Below are positions 1 to 13,543 of a stretch of 16,394 nt of DNA, one piece after another (the first letter of the stretch is position 1; each line of letters begins with the position of its first letter). This DNA is from an uncultured Piscinibacter sp. (GTDB lineage Bacteria > Pseudomonadota > Gammaproteobacteria > Burkholderiales > Burkholderiaceae_C). The stretch is from assembly GCF_937952055.1 (NCBI RefSeq), contig NZ_CALFYO010000001.1:1-16394 (forward strand). Direction: 5' to 3'. The position numbers were made by a program, and so were the translations under genes. The notes below the pieces were generated by a model. The model was not told where the DNA came from. It searched no databases and was given only the letters and a program-made list of their open reading frames with translations.

Positions 1-59
1 CCATCCGCGAAGGCGGCCGCACCGTCGGCGCCGGCGTCGTCGCGAAGATCATGGAGTAA
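1..59 (+). CDS. tuf: Elongation factor Tu, C-terminal end (5' truncated by window edge)
   Basis: The reading frame entering at position 3 encodes the terminal residues IREGGRTVGAGVVAKIME and ends in TAA at 57-59. This is the characteristic C-terminus of bacterial EF-Tu domain 3; EF-Tu is the GTPase that brings aminoacyl-tRNA to the ribosomal A site in the cytoplasm. Only 18 codons are visible, so nothing can be said about the GTPase domain. It lies 13 bp before tRNA-Trp, in the place E. coli calls tufB (upstream of secE-nusG). A second tuf copy begins at 16341 in the same orientation, so this is one of a duplicated pair. Identification is firm despite the short length because the GGRTVGAGVV motif is nearly invariant in EF-Tu. 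Confidence 0.95.
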   Translation, partial: IREGGRTVGAGVVAKIME

Positions 60-72
60 GGGGTACGGCCGC

Positions 73-148
73 AGGGGCATAGCTCAATTGGCAGAGCGCC
101 GGTCTCCAAAACCGGAGGTTGGGGGTTCGAGACCCTCTGCCCCTGCCA
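73..148 (+). tRNA. tRNA-Trp (CCA anticodon), CCA end encoded
   Basis: A complete cloverleaf can be drawn by hand. The acceptor stem is 73-79 with 138-144 (AGGGGCA/TGCCCCT). The D stem is 82-85 with 94-97. The anticodon stem is 99-103 with 111-115, around the 7-nt loop CTCCAAA, which puts anticodon CCA at 106-108. The T stem is 121-125 with 133-137 (one G-T pair) and encloses TTCGAGA. The discriminator is G145 and the 3' CCA (146-148) is genome-encoded. It reads UGG for tryptophan. Its place between tuf and secE is common in proteobacteria, and it is probably processed from a tuf-tRNA-secE-nusG transcript, since no terminator or promoter is evident around it. Confidence 0.97.
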
Positions 149-153
149 GATCG

Positions 154-225
154 GGGCCCTGAGGGGCCGAACTGGCTGGCCGCAGCAGCCCGCGAGGAGA
201 CGAAAAGTCCCTGCGGGCTTTGCTG
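154..225 (+). other. Hairpin-forming spacer between tRNA-Trp and secE
   Basis: The 129-nt gap between tRNA-Trp and secE holds two possible stem-loops. One is GGCCC (155-159) with GGGCC (164-168). The other is AGCCCGC (187-193) with GCGGGCT (213-219), which CAGC (183-186) and GCTG (222-225) may extend across a TT bulge. The second is followed by only a short T run, so it is at best a weak attenuator or an RNA-processing structure. No convincing -35/-10 pair was found. The function is unknown; a role in releasing the tRNA 3' end is an inference. Confidence 0.35.
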
Positions 226-277
226 CTCAAAGGCGGCGCTGCTTTTCGAGGGCGTGTCGGCCGCAAAGCGAAAGAAC

Positions 278-661
278 ATGGCGAATCCTGAAGTCGAAAC
301 TGTCTCCACCGGCGCGGACAAGGCCAAGCTGGCCGTGGCCGGCGTGCTGGTCATCGGCGCGGTGGCGGCCTTCTACGCGCTGGGCAAGCAGGACCTGTGG
401 CTGCGCATCGTCGCGCTGCTGGTGCTGCTGGCCGCCGCCGTCGGCGTGTTCCTGACCGCAGAAGCGGGCAAGCAACTGGTCGCCTACGGACAGGACTCGG
501 TCAAGGAGACACGCAAGGTCGTCTGGCCCACCCGGAAGGAAGCCATGCAGATGACCGGCTACGTTTTCGCCTTCGTCTTCGTGATGGCGCTGTTCCTGTG
601 GCTGACCGACAAGACGCTCGAATGGGCGCTGTACGACCTGATCCTGGGCTGGAAGCGTTGA
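278..661 (+). CDS. secE: Preprotein translocase subunit SecE
   Basis: Encodes a 127-residue inner-membrane protein, the same length as E. coli SecE. SecE clamps SecY in the SecYEG channel, which exports unfolded proteins using SecA or the ribosome. Three hydrophobic segments are visible at about residues 17-35, 41-60 and 93-112. The conserved cytoplasmic amphipathic stretch precedes the last one and carries the family signature VVWPTRKEA (81-89). Three TM segments are the gamma/betaproteobacterial form; many other bacteria have only the last. The ATG at 278 was chosen because the frame upstream runs through the tRNA gene and the protein then matches family length. The Shine-Dalgarno is weak (AAAGCGAAAG region). 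The stop codon overlaps the ribosome-binding site of nusG, which suggests coupled translation, the usual secE-nusG arrangement. Confidence 0.96.
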   Translation: MANPEVETVSTGADKAKLAVAGVLVIGAVAAFYALGKQDLWLRIVALLVLLAAAVGVFLTAEAGKQLVAYGQDSVKETRKVVWPTRKEAMQMTGYVFAFVFVMALFLWLTDKTLEWALYDLILGWKR

Positions 662-671
662 GGAACGAGCG

Positions 672-1256
672 ATGACCGACCAAGCATCCCAGACCGTGAC
701 CCCGGAAACCGTCGCGCCCGCGAGCAACAAGCGCTGGTACGTCGTGCATGCCTACTCGGGCATGGAGAAGGCGGTGGAGCGCAACCTGCGCGAGCGCATC
801 GAGCGCTCCGGCATGCAGGACAAGTTCGGCCGCATCCTGGTGCCGACCGAAGAGGTGGTCGAGCTCAAGGGCGGCAAGAAGTCGGTCACCGAGCGCCGCT
901 TCTTCCCGGGCTACGTGCTGGTCGAGATGGAAATGGCCGACGACACCTGGCACCTCGTCAAGCACACCAGCAAGGTCACCGGATTCGTCGGTGGTGCGAA
1001 GAACCGCCCGGCGCCGATCTCGGAGGCCGAGGTGCTGAAGATCGTCCACCAGATGCAGGAAGGCGTCGAGAAGCCGCGCCCCAAGGTCGAGTGGTCGGTC
1101 GGCGAACTGGTGCGCGTCAAGGAAGGCCCGTTCACCGACTTCAACGGCGCGATCGAGGACGTCAACTACGACAAGTCCAAGGTGCGCGTGTCGGTCACCA
1201 TTTTCGGCCGCGCCACGCCGGTCGAGCTCGACTTCTCGCAGGTCGAAAAGGTCTGA
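672..1256 (+). CDS. nusG: Transcription termination/antitermination factor NusG
   Basis: Encodes a 194-residue NusG. It binds the RNA polymerase clamp, suppresses pausing, recruits Rho, and bridges to ribosomal protein S10 to couple transcription and translation. Residues 1-19 are a poorly conserved extension. The NGN domain starts at about residue 20 (KRWYVVHAYSGME) and includes the RFFPGYVLVEM core. The C-terminal KOW domain (about 143-194) contains VGELVRVKEGPFTDFNG. Length is slightly above the 181 residues of E. coli, mostly from the N-terminal extension. The start ATG follows GAGG (660-663) by 8 nt, and this site overlaps the secE stop, so translation is probably coupled. Partners RpoB and RpoC are encoded downstream in the same cluster. 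Confidence 0.97.
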   Translation: MTDQASQTVTPETVAPASNKRWYVVHAYSGMEKAVERNLRERIERSGMQDKFGRILVPTEEVVELKGGKKSVTERRFFPGYVLVEMEMADDTWHLVKHTSKVTGFVGGAKNRPAPISEAEVLKIVHQMQEGVEKPRPKVEWSVGELVRVKEGPFTDFNGAIEDVNYDKSKVRVSVTIFGRATPVELDFSQVEKV

Positions 1257-1264
1257 TTCGAGCT

Positions 1265-1342
1265 GGCGCGGACTCTCTTCCGCGCCCGTTGCTGCCGGTG
1301 ACGAGACACCGGTACGAGGAGCGCAGGTAACCAGCCCTGCGC
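1265..1342 (+). promoter_or_regulatory. rplK leader with three consecutive hairpins
   Basis: The 140-nt gap between nusG and rplK contains three stems read directly from the sequence. They are GGCGCGGA (1265-1272) with TCCGCGCC (1279-1286), a perfect 8-bp stem; TGCCGGTG (1293-1300) with CACCGGTA (1307-1314), 8 bp with one G-T; and GCGCAGG (1321-1327) with CCTGCGC (1336-1342), 7 bp. None is followed by a T run, so they are not ordinary intrinsic terminators. In E. coli, L1 represses the L11-L1 operon by binding the leader upstream of rplK, so this is the expected position of an L1 target. I did not identify the L1-binding motif itself. Confidence 0.5.
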
Positions 1343-1396
1343 GTTTGCACTCAACGGGGATCGGCCTGGCCGCCGGCACCCGAACTGGAGAGAAAC

Positions 1397-1828
1397 ATGG
1401 CCAAGAAAATCGTCGGCTTCATCAAGCTGCAGATTCCGGCGGGCAAAGCGAACCCGTCCCCCCCGATCGGTCCGGCGCTGGGTCAGCGCGGACTGAACAT
1501 CATGGAGTTCTGCAAGGCGTTCAACGCGCAGACCCAGAGCATGGAGCCGGGCCTCGTGCTGCCGGTGGTGATCACCGCGTTCGCGGACAAGTCGTTCACC
1601 TTCGTCCTGAAGACGCCGCCGGCCACCGTGCTGATCAAGAAAGCTGCCAAGCTCGACAAGGGCTCGGCCAAGCCGCACGTCGAAAAGGTCGCCAAGCTGA
1701 CGCGCGCCCAGGTCGAGGAGATCGCCAAGACCAAGATGAAGGACCTGACGGCTGCCGACCTGGAAGCCGCGGTCCGCACGATCGCCGGCTCCGCCCGCTC
1801 GATGGGCGTCACCGTGGAGGGTGTCTGA
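1397..1828 (+). CDS. rplK: 50S ribosomal protein L11
   Basis: Encodes a 143-residue protein of typical L11 length. L11 sits at the base of the ribosomal stalk with 23S rRNA of the GTPase-associated centre. There it helps elongation-factor GTP hydrolysis and RelA activation, and it is the thiostrepton site. The N-terminal domain has the hallmark proline-rich run around residues 20-33 (PAGKANPSPPIGPALGQRG), whose conserved prolines form the thiostrepton/micrococcin contact surface. The C-terminal rRNA-binding domain ends in RTIAGSARSMGVTVEGV. The start ATG lies 6 nt after GGAG (1387-1390). It is separated from rplA by 1 nt, so the two are almost certainly translationally coupled. Confidence 0.98.
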   Translation: MAKKIVGFIKLQIPAGKANPSPPIGPALGQRGLNIMEFCKAFNAQTQSMEPGLVLPVVITAFADKSFTFVLKTPPATVLIKKAAKLDKGSAKPHVEKVAKLTRAQVEEIAKTKMKDLTAADLEAAVRTIAGSARSMGVTVEGV

Positions 1829-1829
1829 C

Positions 1830-2540
1830 ATGGCCAAGCTGACCAAGCGCCAGAAGGCTCTGGCAGGCAAGGTGGACAGCAACAAGCTGTACCCCCTGGA
1901 CAACGCGCTCGCAATCGTCAAGGAGTGCGCGACCGCCAAGTTCGACGAGTCGATCGACGTGGCCGTGCAACTCGGCATCGACGCGAAGAAGTCCGACCAG
2001 GTGGTGCGCGGCGCCGTCGTGATGCCCAACGGCACCGGCAAGACCAAGCGTGTCGCGGTGTTCGCGCAGGGCGCCAAGGCCGAGGAGGCCAAGGCCGCCG
2101 GTGCCGACGTGGTCGGCATGGACGACCTGGCCAACGAAATCAAGGCCGGCAACATCAACTTCGACATCGTGATCGCCTCGCCGGACACGATGCGCATCGT
2201 CGGTACCTTGGGCCAGATCCTCGGCCCCCGCGGCTTGATGCCGAACCCGAAGGTCGGCACGGTCACGCCGGACGTGGCCACCGCGGTGAAGAACGCCAAG
2301 GCCGGCCAGGTGCAGTTCCGCGTGGACAAGGCCGGCATCGTGCACGCCACGATCGGCCGCCGCTCGTTCGAGGCCGAGAAGCTGGCCGGCAACCTGCGCG
2401 CGCTGGTCGAAGCTTTGAACAAGGCGAAGCCGGCATCGAGCAAGGGCATTTACCTGCGCAAGGTCGCCGTGTCGTCGACCATGGGCGTGGGCGCCCGCGT
2501 CGACGTGGCGACGATCAACGCCGCGGCGGTGCCGCAGTAA
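1830..2540 (+). CDS. rplA: 50S ribosomal protein L1
   Basis: Encodes a 236-residue L1, near the usual 229-235. L1 forms the mobile stalk at the E site, aids release of deacylated tRNA, and in well-studied bacteria represses its own operon by binding the mRNA leader. The family signature appears in the central part, with LGQILGPRGLMPNPKVGTVT and the preceding NFDIVIASPDTMRIVG segment. The start is placed at ATG 1830 (MAKLTKRQK). It follows GGAGGG (1816-1821) by 8 nt and gives the conserved N-terminus; a GTG at 1821 is in frame but lies within that ribosome-binding site and inside rplK. The L11-L1 pair is a standard autoregulated unit. Confidence 0.97.
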   Translation: MAKLTKRQKALAGKVDSNKLYPLDNALAIVKECATAKFDESIDVAVQLGIDAKKSDQVVRGAVVMPNGTGKTKRVAVFAQGAKAEEAKAAGADVVGMDDLANEIKAGNINFDIVIASPDTMRIVGTLGQILGPRGLMPNPKVGTVTPDVATAVKNAKAGQVQFRVDKAGIVHATIGRRSFEAEKLAGNLRALVEALNKAKPASSKGIYLRKVAVSSTMGVGARVDVATINAAAVPQ

Positions 2541-2590
2541 AGAGAGTTTGGTGGGCTGCGCGCCCCGCAAGGGACGTGCAGGCCATCGAA

Positions 2591-2643
2591 GACCGCTGGT
2601 GCGGAAGGCCCCTTCCGCTTAATGGCCAGCGCAGATGGCGGTC
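2591..2643 (+). promoter_or_regulatory. Ribosomal L10-leader-like RNA upstream of rplJ
   Basis: Within the 204-nt gap before rplJ lies a long, interrupted hairpin. The outer stem is GACCGC (2591-2596) with GCGGTC (2638-2643). The middle stem is GCTGG (2595-2599) with CCAGC (2626-2630), alternative to the outer stem by two bases. The apical stem is GCGGAAG (2601-2607) with CTTCCGC (2612-2618), and the asymmetric internal loop is CTTAATG on the 3' side. In bacteria, L10 (bound to L7/L12) represses rplJ-rplL by binding a leader with a kinked, internally looped hairpin at this place. Position and architecture fit that family. The assignment is inferred, since no covariance model could be run. Confidence 0.65.
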
Positions 2644-2744
2644 CCGCCGGGATGGAATTTCGGTTCCGGAGTCGGTAGGTCGCTGAAACCCGGTGTGCGG
2701 GGAGGTCGTCAGGCCGAACCGCACGTGTTAGTGAGGAGCAGACC

Positions 2745-3260
2745 TTGAGTCTCAACCGCAACGAAAAGGCAGCCGTTGTCACGGACGTCGCCGCGCAAGT
2801 GGCCCGTTCGCAGACGCTCGCGCTGGCCGAATACCGTGGCCTCACCGTGGAACACCTGAACGCATTGCGCCGGCAGGCGCGCGAAAAGGGCGTGTACCTT
2901 CACGTGCTGAAGAACACCCTGGCTCGTCGCGCCGTCGCCGGCACGCCGTTCGAGGTCGCCCAAGGTGCCATGGTCGGTCCGCTGATCTACGGCTTTTCCG
3001 AAGACGCTGTCGCCGCGGCCAAAGTCATCGCAGACTTTGCCAAGGGCAACGACAAGCTGATCGTCAAGGCAGGTGCCTATGCCGGCAAGCCCCTGGACGC
3101 CGACGGCGTCAAGGCGCTGGCGTCCGTGCCGAGCAAGGAAGTCCTGCTCAGCCAGATTGCCGGCCTGCTGAAGTCGCCGGTGCAGCGCATGGCTGCCGTG
3201 GTGGCCGCGCTGGCCGAGAAGCGTGGTGCCCCTGCCGCCGCCGAAGCGCCCGCCGCCTGA
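2745..3260 (+). CDS. rplJ: 50S ribosomal protein L10 (TTG start)
   Basis: Encodes a 171-residue L10, the stalk base that binds 23S rRNA through its N-terminal domain and carries L7/L12 dimers on its C-terminal helix. Recognisable features are the N-terminal LNRNEKAAVV, the AEYRGLTVEHLNALR segment, VYLHVLKNTLARRAV at about 45-60, and an Ala-rich C-terminus (EAPAA). The start is TTG at 2745, preceded by AGGAG (2734-2738) at 6 nt. No ATG fits the conserved N-terminus, and related betaproteobacteria begin the protein with the same SLNR motif. A TTG start on a stoichiometric ribosomal gene may tune output. It is followed 49 nt later by rplL, and expression is likely feedback-controlled through the upstream leader. 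Confidence 0.96.
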   Translation: MSLNRNEKAAVVTDVAAQVARSQTLALAEYRGLTVEHLNALRRQAREKGVYLHVLKNTLARRAVAGTPFEVAQGAMVGPLIYGFSEDAVAAAKVIADFAKGNDKLIVKAGAYAGKPLDADGVKALASVPSKEVLLSQIAGLLKSPVQRMAAVVAALAEKRGAPAAAEAPAA

Positions 3261-3309
3261 AGACAATCTATCCACTGAACCGAATCCAACAGACATCTAG
3301 GAGCCAAAC

Positions 3310-3687
3310 ATGGCATTCGACAAAGACGCATTCCTGACCGCCCTCGACAGCATGTCGGTGATGGAACTCAACGACCTGGTCAAGGCGATCGAAGAGAAGT
3401 TCGGCGTGTCTGCCGCTTCGATGGCCGCCCCGGCCGCCGGCGGTGGTGGTGCCGCCGCCGCTGCGGTGGAAGAGAAGACCGAATTCAACGTCGTGCTGCT
3501 CGAAGCCGGCGCGAACAAGGTCTCGGTCATCAAGGCCGTGCGCGAGATCACCGGCCTGGGTCTCAAGGAGGCCAAGGACCTGGTCGACGGCGCGCCGAAG
3601 CCCGTCAAGGAAGGCATCGCCAAGGCCGACGCCGAAGCCGCCAAGAAGAAGCTGGAAGAAGCCGGCGCCAAGGTCGAACTGAAGTAA
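3310..3687 (+). CDS. rplL: 50S ribosomal protein L7/L12
   Basis: Encodes a 125-residue L7/L12, the only multi-copy ribosomal protein, which recruits EF-Tu, EF-G, IF2 and RF3 and stimulates their GTPases. The layout is classical. An N-terminal dimerisation and L10-binding domain spans about 1-33 (MSVMELNDLVKAIEEKFGVS). A flexible Ala/Gly/Pro hinge spans about 36-53, with a GGGGAAAAA run. The globular C-terminal domain, about 57-125, contains KVSVIKAVREITGLGLKEAK and LVDGAPKPVKEG, the factor-contact surface. The ATG follows AGGAG (3299-3303) by 6 nt. A long structured gap separates it from rpoB, as expected where ribosomal protein output must exceed polymerase subunit output. Confidence 0.98.
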   Translation: MAFDKDAFLTALDSMSVMELNDLVKAIEEKFGVSAASMAAPAAGGGGAAAAAVEEKTEFNVVLLEAGANKVSVIKAVREITGLGLKEAKDLVDGAPKPVKEGIAKADAEAAKKKLEEAGAKVELK

Positions 3688-4001
3688 TTCGAGTTCGCTC
3701 TGCGGGGCTGGGTGCCGAACAGCGGTCCCAGCCTCGTGCGCTTCCGGGGTCTTGTTCCGCAAGACCCCTGGAGAGCACCTGGAAGGGTCTCGCCCGACAA
3801 TCGGGGCCCTCCCAAGTGATCTCGAAAAGTTCTCTGATCCGACTGCAGAGAACGGGTTTGGTCGGGCTCCGGTGCAACGCCGGGGTTGTCCGCCAGCGGT
3901 TGGTAGTGGCCAGCCACCAAGCTTCGAACGCAAGGTTCGAAAGGCAGTCGCCGACGGAACACCTGCCACGGCCGGGTGGGGGTTCCTGAGACGGAGTGTT
4001 T
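3688..4001 (+). promoter_or_regulatory. Structured 314-nt rplL-rpoB intergenic region
   Basis: No gene is supported here, but several stems are visible. They are GGGGCTGGG (3704-3712) with CCCAGCCTC (3727-3735), 9 bp with one G-T; GGGGTCTTG (3746-3754) with CAAGACCCC (3760-3768), a perfect 9-bp stem with loop TTCCG; CCCGA (3793-3797) with TCGGG (3801-3805), flanked by AGGG/CCCT; GTTCTCTG (3829-3836) with CAGAGAAC (3846-3853), a perfect 8 bp; and TTCGAAC (3923-3929) with GTTCGAA (3935-3941). None has a T tract. In E. coli the equivalent gap carries a partial terminator and an RNase III site that lower rpoBC relative to rplJL. A similar attenuation and processing role here is an inference. No sigma70 promoter was recognised. 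Confidence 0.6.
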
Positions 4002-8126
<4,125 letters not shown>

Positions 8127-8144
8127 GCAGGAAGGAAACAGAAC

Positions 8145-12377
<4,233 letters not shown>

Positions 12378-12403
12378 TCGAGGCCCTCGCGGGCGGACCG
12401 GAA

Positions 12404-12429
12404 GGGGCGGCCTCGTGCCGCCCCGTTTT
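12404..12429 (+). terminator. Rho-independent terminator after rpoC
   Basis: A perfect 8-bp GC stem, GGGGCGGC (12404-12411) with GCCGCCCC (12417-12424), encloses the loop CTCGT and is followed by GTTTT. It lies 27 nt after the rpoC stop and should end the secE-to-rpoC transcripts. The minus-strand PIN gene stops at 12429, so its transcript reads the same stem in reverse; there the downstream tract is only TTCC, so termination would be weaker in that direction. Confidence 0.88.
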
Positions 12430-12863
12430 CATGGCGTCCAGCGCTCGGGCGTCAGGATGTCCAGGCCGAACGATCGGGCGCGCCGCGCCAGCTTGAGCAC
12501 GGCGCGGTCGCGGCTGAGCAGCGTGCAGCCCCCGAGCTGCAATGCGAGGTCGATGAACATCTGGTCGTCGGGGTCGGTGCAGCGCAGCGGGTGCCCTCGC
12601 GATGGCGACTCCGAACGGACCGGGCGGACCCAGGCCTCCCAAGCCGCCAGCACGGCGTCCGGCCGAGGATTCCAGTCGGCAAGCGCAGGATAAGTGAGCA
12701 CATGCTCAAGCTCCGTGCGCATGGCGGTTGTGGCGTGCCAGCGCCACACGCCGGAACGAAGCGCAGCCTCCAGCTGCTGGGTCGAGGCGTCGCGAAAGAC
12801 CAGCCAATCGAGGACCACGTTGGTGTCGAGGACCAGCGCGGCGGCGGTGGGAGGGGGTGACAT
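12429..12863 (-). CDS. PIN-domain protein, putative ribonuclease / orphan VapC-like toxin
   Basis: Encodes 144 residues with a PIN nuclease fold, a Mg2+-dependent RNase family that includes VapC toxins. The acidic residues expected at the active site are visible: D13 in LVLDTNVVLDWLVF, E51 in AMRTELEHVL, D97-D100 with D105 in CTDPDDQMFIDLAL, and D119 in LLSRDRAV. The arrangement most resembles the 'putative toxin-antitoxin toxin component, PIN family' group rather than classical short VapC. ATG 12863 was chosen because the fold begins 10 residues later. Further upstream the frame would run through the rpsL promoter. No good Shine-Dalgarno precedes it. No antitoxin-like ORF adjoins it, so it is an orphan. 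It is convergent with rpoC and divergent from rpsL. Substrate and toxicity are unknown; a housekeeping RNA-processing role is equally possible. Confidence 0.85.
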   Translation of the reverse strand: MSPPPTAAALVLDTNVVLDWLVFRDASTQQLEAALRSGVWRWHATTAMRTELEHVLTYPALADWNPRPDAVLAAWEAWVRPVRSESPSRGHPLRCTDPDDQMFIDLALQLGGCTLLSRDRAVLKLARRARSFGLDILTPERWTP

Positions 12864-12882
12864 GCGGGCGCAGGGGGCAGCC

Positions 12883-12911
12883 TTGCAGGCTCGGGTTCGC
12901 CCGAATATAAT
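12883..12911 (+). promoter_or_regulatory. Sigma70-type promoter of the str cluster (rpsL-rpsG-fusA-tuf)
   Basis: A consensus -10 box TATAAT lies at 12906-12911. The -35 candidate TTGCAG at 12883-12888 matches the first three bases of TTGACA at the optimal 17-bp spacing. The expected start near 12918 gives a leader of roughly 150 nt before rpsL. It is the only clear sigma70 promoter I can see in the window, placed right after the rif terminator, so the str genes are probably transcribed independently of rpoBC. It sits about 20 bp from the start codon of the divergent PIN gene. Confidence 0.75.
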
Positions 12912-12917
12912 CGCAGG

Positions 12918-13066
12918 CTTTTCGGCAGATTCTGCTGCGCTCTTTGTCGGGCGGCTCACCGCGGGGGACGTGACCCCAATGCGGCTTCGGGCTGGTCTCC
13001 GCATCGGAGCGCTCGGCTTCTCCCGGAATGAAACGAATCTGACTTCACACGGGAACAAGTCAAGCC
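12918..13066 (+). promoter_or_regulatory. Leader of the rpsL transcript with two small hairpins
   Basis: The stretch between the inferred transcription start and rpsL holds GGGG (12964-12967) with CCCC (12974-12977), then ATGCGG (12979-12984) with CCGCAT (12999-13004). Neither is followed by a T run. A 4-codon ATG-AAA-CGA-ATC-TGA mini-frame lies at 13028-13042. The ribosome-binding site for rpsL is poor (GGGAA at 13051-13055, 11 nt before ATG), so the leader may influence translation. No regulator can be named. Confidence 0.4.
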
Positions 13067-13444
13067 ATGCCAACCATCAACCAACTCGTGCGCCACGGCC
13101 GCCAGGTCGAGGTCACGAAGTCCAAGTCGCCGGCGATGCAGAACAGCCCGCAGCGCCGCGGCGTCTGCACGCGCGTCTACACCACGACGCCGAAGAAGCC
13201 GAACTCCGCGTTGCGCAAGGTCGCCAAGGTTCGCCTGACCAACGGGTTCGAGGTCATCTCGTACATCGGCGGTGAGGGGCACAACCTGCAGGAGCACAGC
13301 GTCGTGCTCGTGCGCGGCGGTCGCGTGAAGGACCTGCCGGGCGTTCGCTACCACATCGTGCGCGGCTCGCTCGACCTGCAGGGCGTCAAGGATCGCAAGC
13401 AATCACGGTCCAAGTACGGCGCCAAGCGGCCGAAGAAGTCGTAA
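13067..13444 (+). CDS. rpsL: 30S ribosomal protein S12
   Basis: Encodes a 125-residue S12, the decoding-centre protein at the A site that governs fidelity and is the classical streptomycin-resistance locus. The family core is intact: GVCTRVYTTTPKKPNSALRK (32-51), NGFEVISYIGGEGHNLQEHS, and GGRVKDLPGVRYH. The streptomycin-determining positions are wild type (K43, K88, P91), so no rpsL-type resistance is predicted. D89 is the residue that RimO methylthiolates in E. coli. The N-terminus MPTINQLVRHGRQ fixes the start, although the Shine-Dalgarno is weak. It is the first gene of the str cluster, downstream of its own promoter, and a hairpin-rich spacer separates it from rpsG. Confidence 0.98.
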   Translation: MPTINQLVRHGRQVEVTKSKSPAMQNSPQRRGVCTRVYTTTPKKPNSALRKVAKVRLTNGFEVISYIGGEGHNLQEHSVVLVRGGRVKDLPGVRYHIVRGSLDLQGVKDRKQSRSKYGAKRPKKS

Positions 13445-13452
13445 GAATCCCT

Positions 13453-13543
13453 CGACCCTCGGGTCGTCGTCGCCGGTCCGTCCGACCGGCAGAGTAAGTG
13501 AGGGGCCCGCTGGCCCCTCGCGGTCCGGATGCCAATCCGGGCC
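13453..13543 (+). promoter_or_regulatory. Four consecutive hairpins between rpsL and rpsG
   Basis: Within the 123-nt spacer, four stems follow one another with almost no single-stranded gap. They are CGACC (13453-13457) with GGTCG (13462-13466); GCCGGTC (13472-13478) with GACCGGC (13484-13490), perfect, loop CGTCC; GAGGGGCC (13500-13507) with GGCCCCTC (13512-13519), perfect, loop CGCT; and GGTCCGGAT (13522-13530) with ATCCGGGCC (13535-13543), one G-T, loop GCCA. None has a T tract. In E. coli, S7 represses the str operon by binding the rpsL-rpsG intercistronic RNA. The position agrees, but whether S7 binds here is an inference. Confidence 0.6.

Noticed and set aside
1821..1829. GTG start for rplA three codons upstream
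   Set aside because: It overlaps the Shine-Dalgarno GGAGGG and the end of rplK. ATG 1830 gives the conserved N-terminus with 8-nt spacing.
3996..4001. GTG start for rpoB two codons upstream of ATG
   Set aside because: The GTG overlaps the GGAG ribosome-binding site, so ATG 4002 is preferred.
13028..13042. Four-codon mini-ORF (MKRI) before rpsL
   Set aside because: Too short to distinguish from chance and without a clear ribosome-binding site; mentioned in the leader entry only.
12864..13073. N-terminal extension of the PIN gene to a start near 13073
   Set aside because: It would add 70 residues of low-complexity, non-PIN sequence running antisense through the rpsL promoter and leader. The PIN fold begins just after ATG 12863.
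12979..13275. Upstream ORF in the rpsL leader starting at ATG 12979 and overlapping rpsL out of frame
   Set aside because: The product lacks any recognisable feature, its ATG lies within a hairpin stem, and the overlap with S12 is in a different frame. Most likely chance in GC-rich sequence.
13500..13519. The GAGGGGCC/GGCCCCTC hairpin after rpsL as a terminator
   Set aside because: No T run follows and the downstream genes rpsG and fusA belong to the same operon, so intrinsic termination is unlikely.
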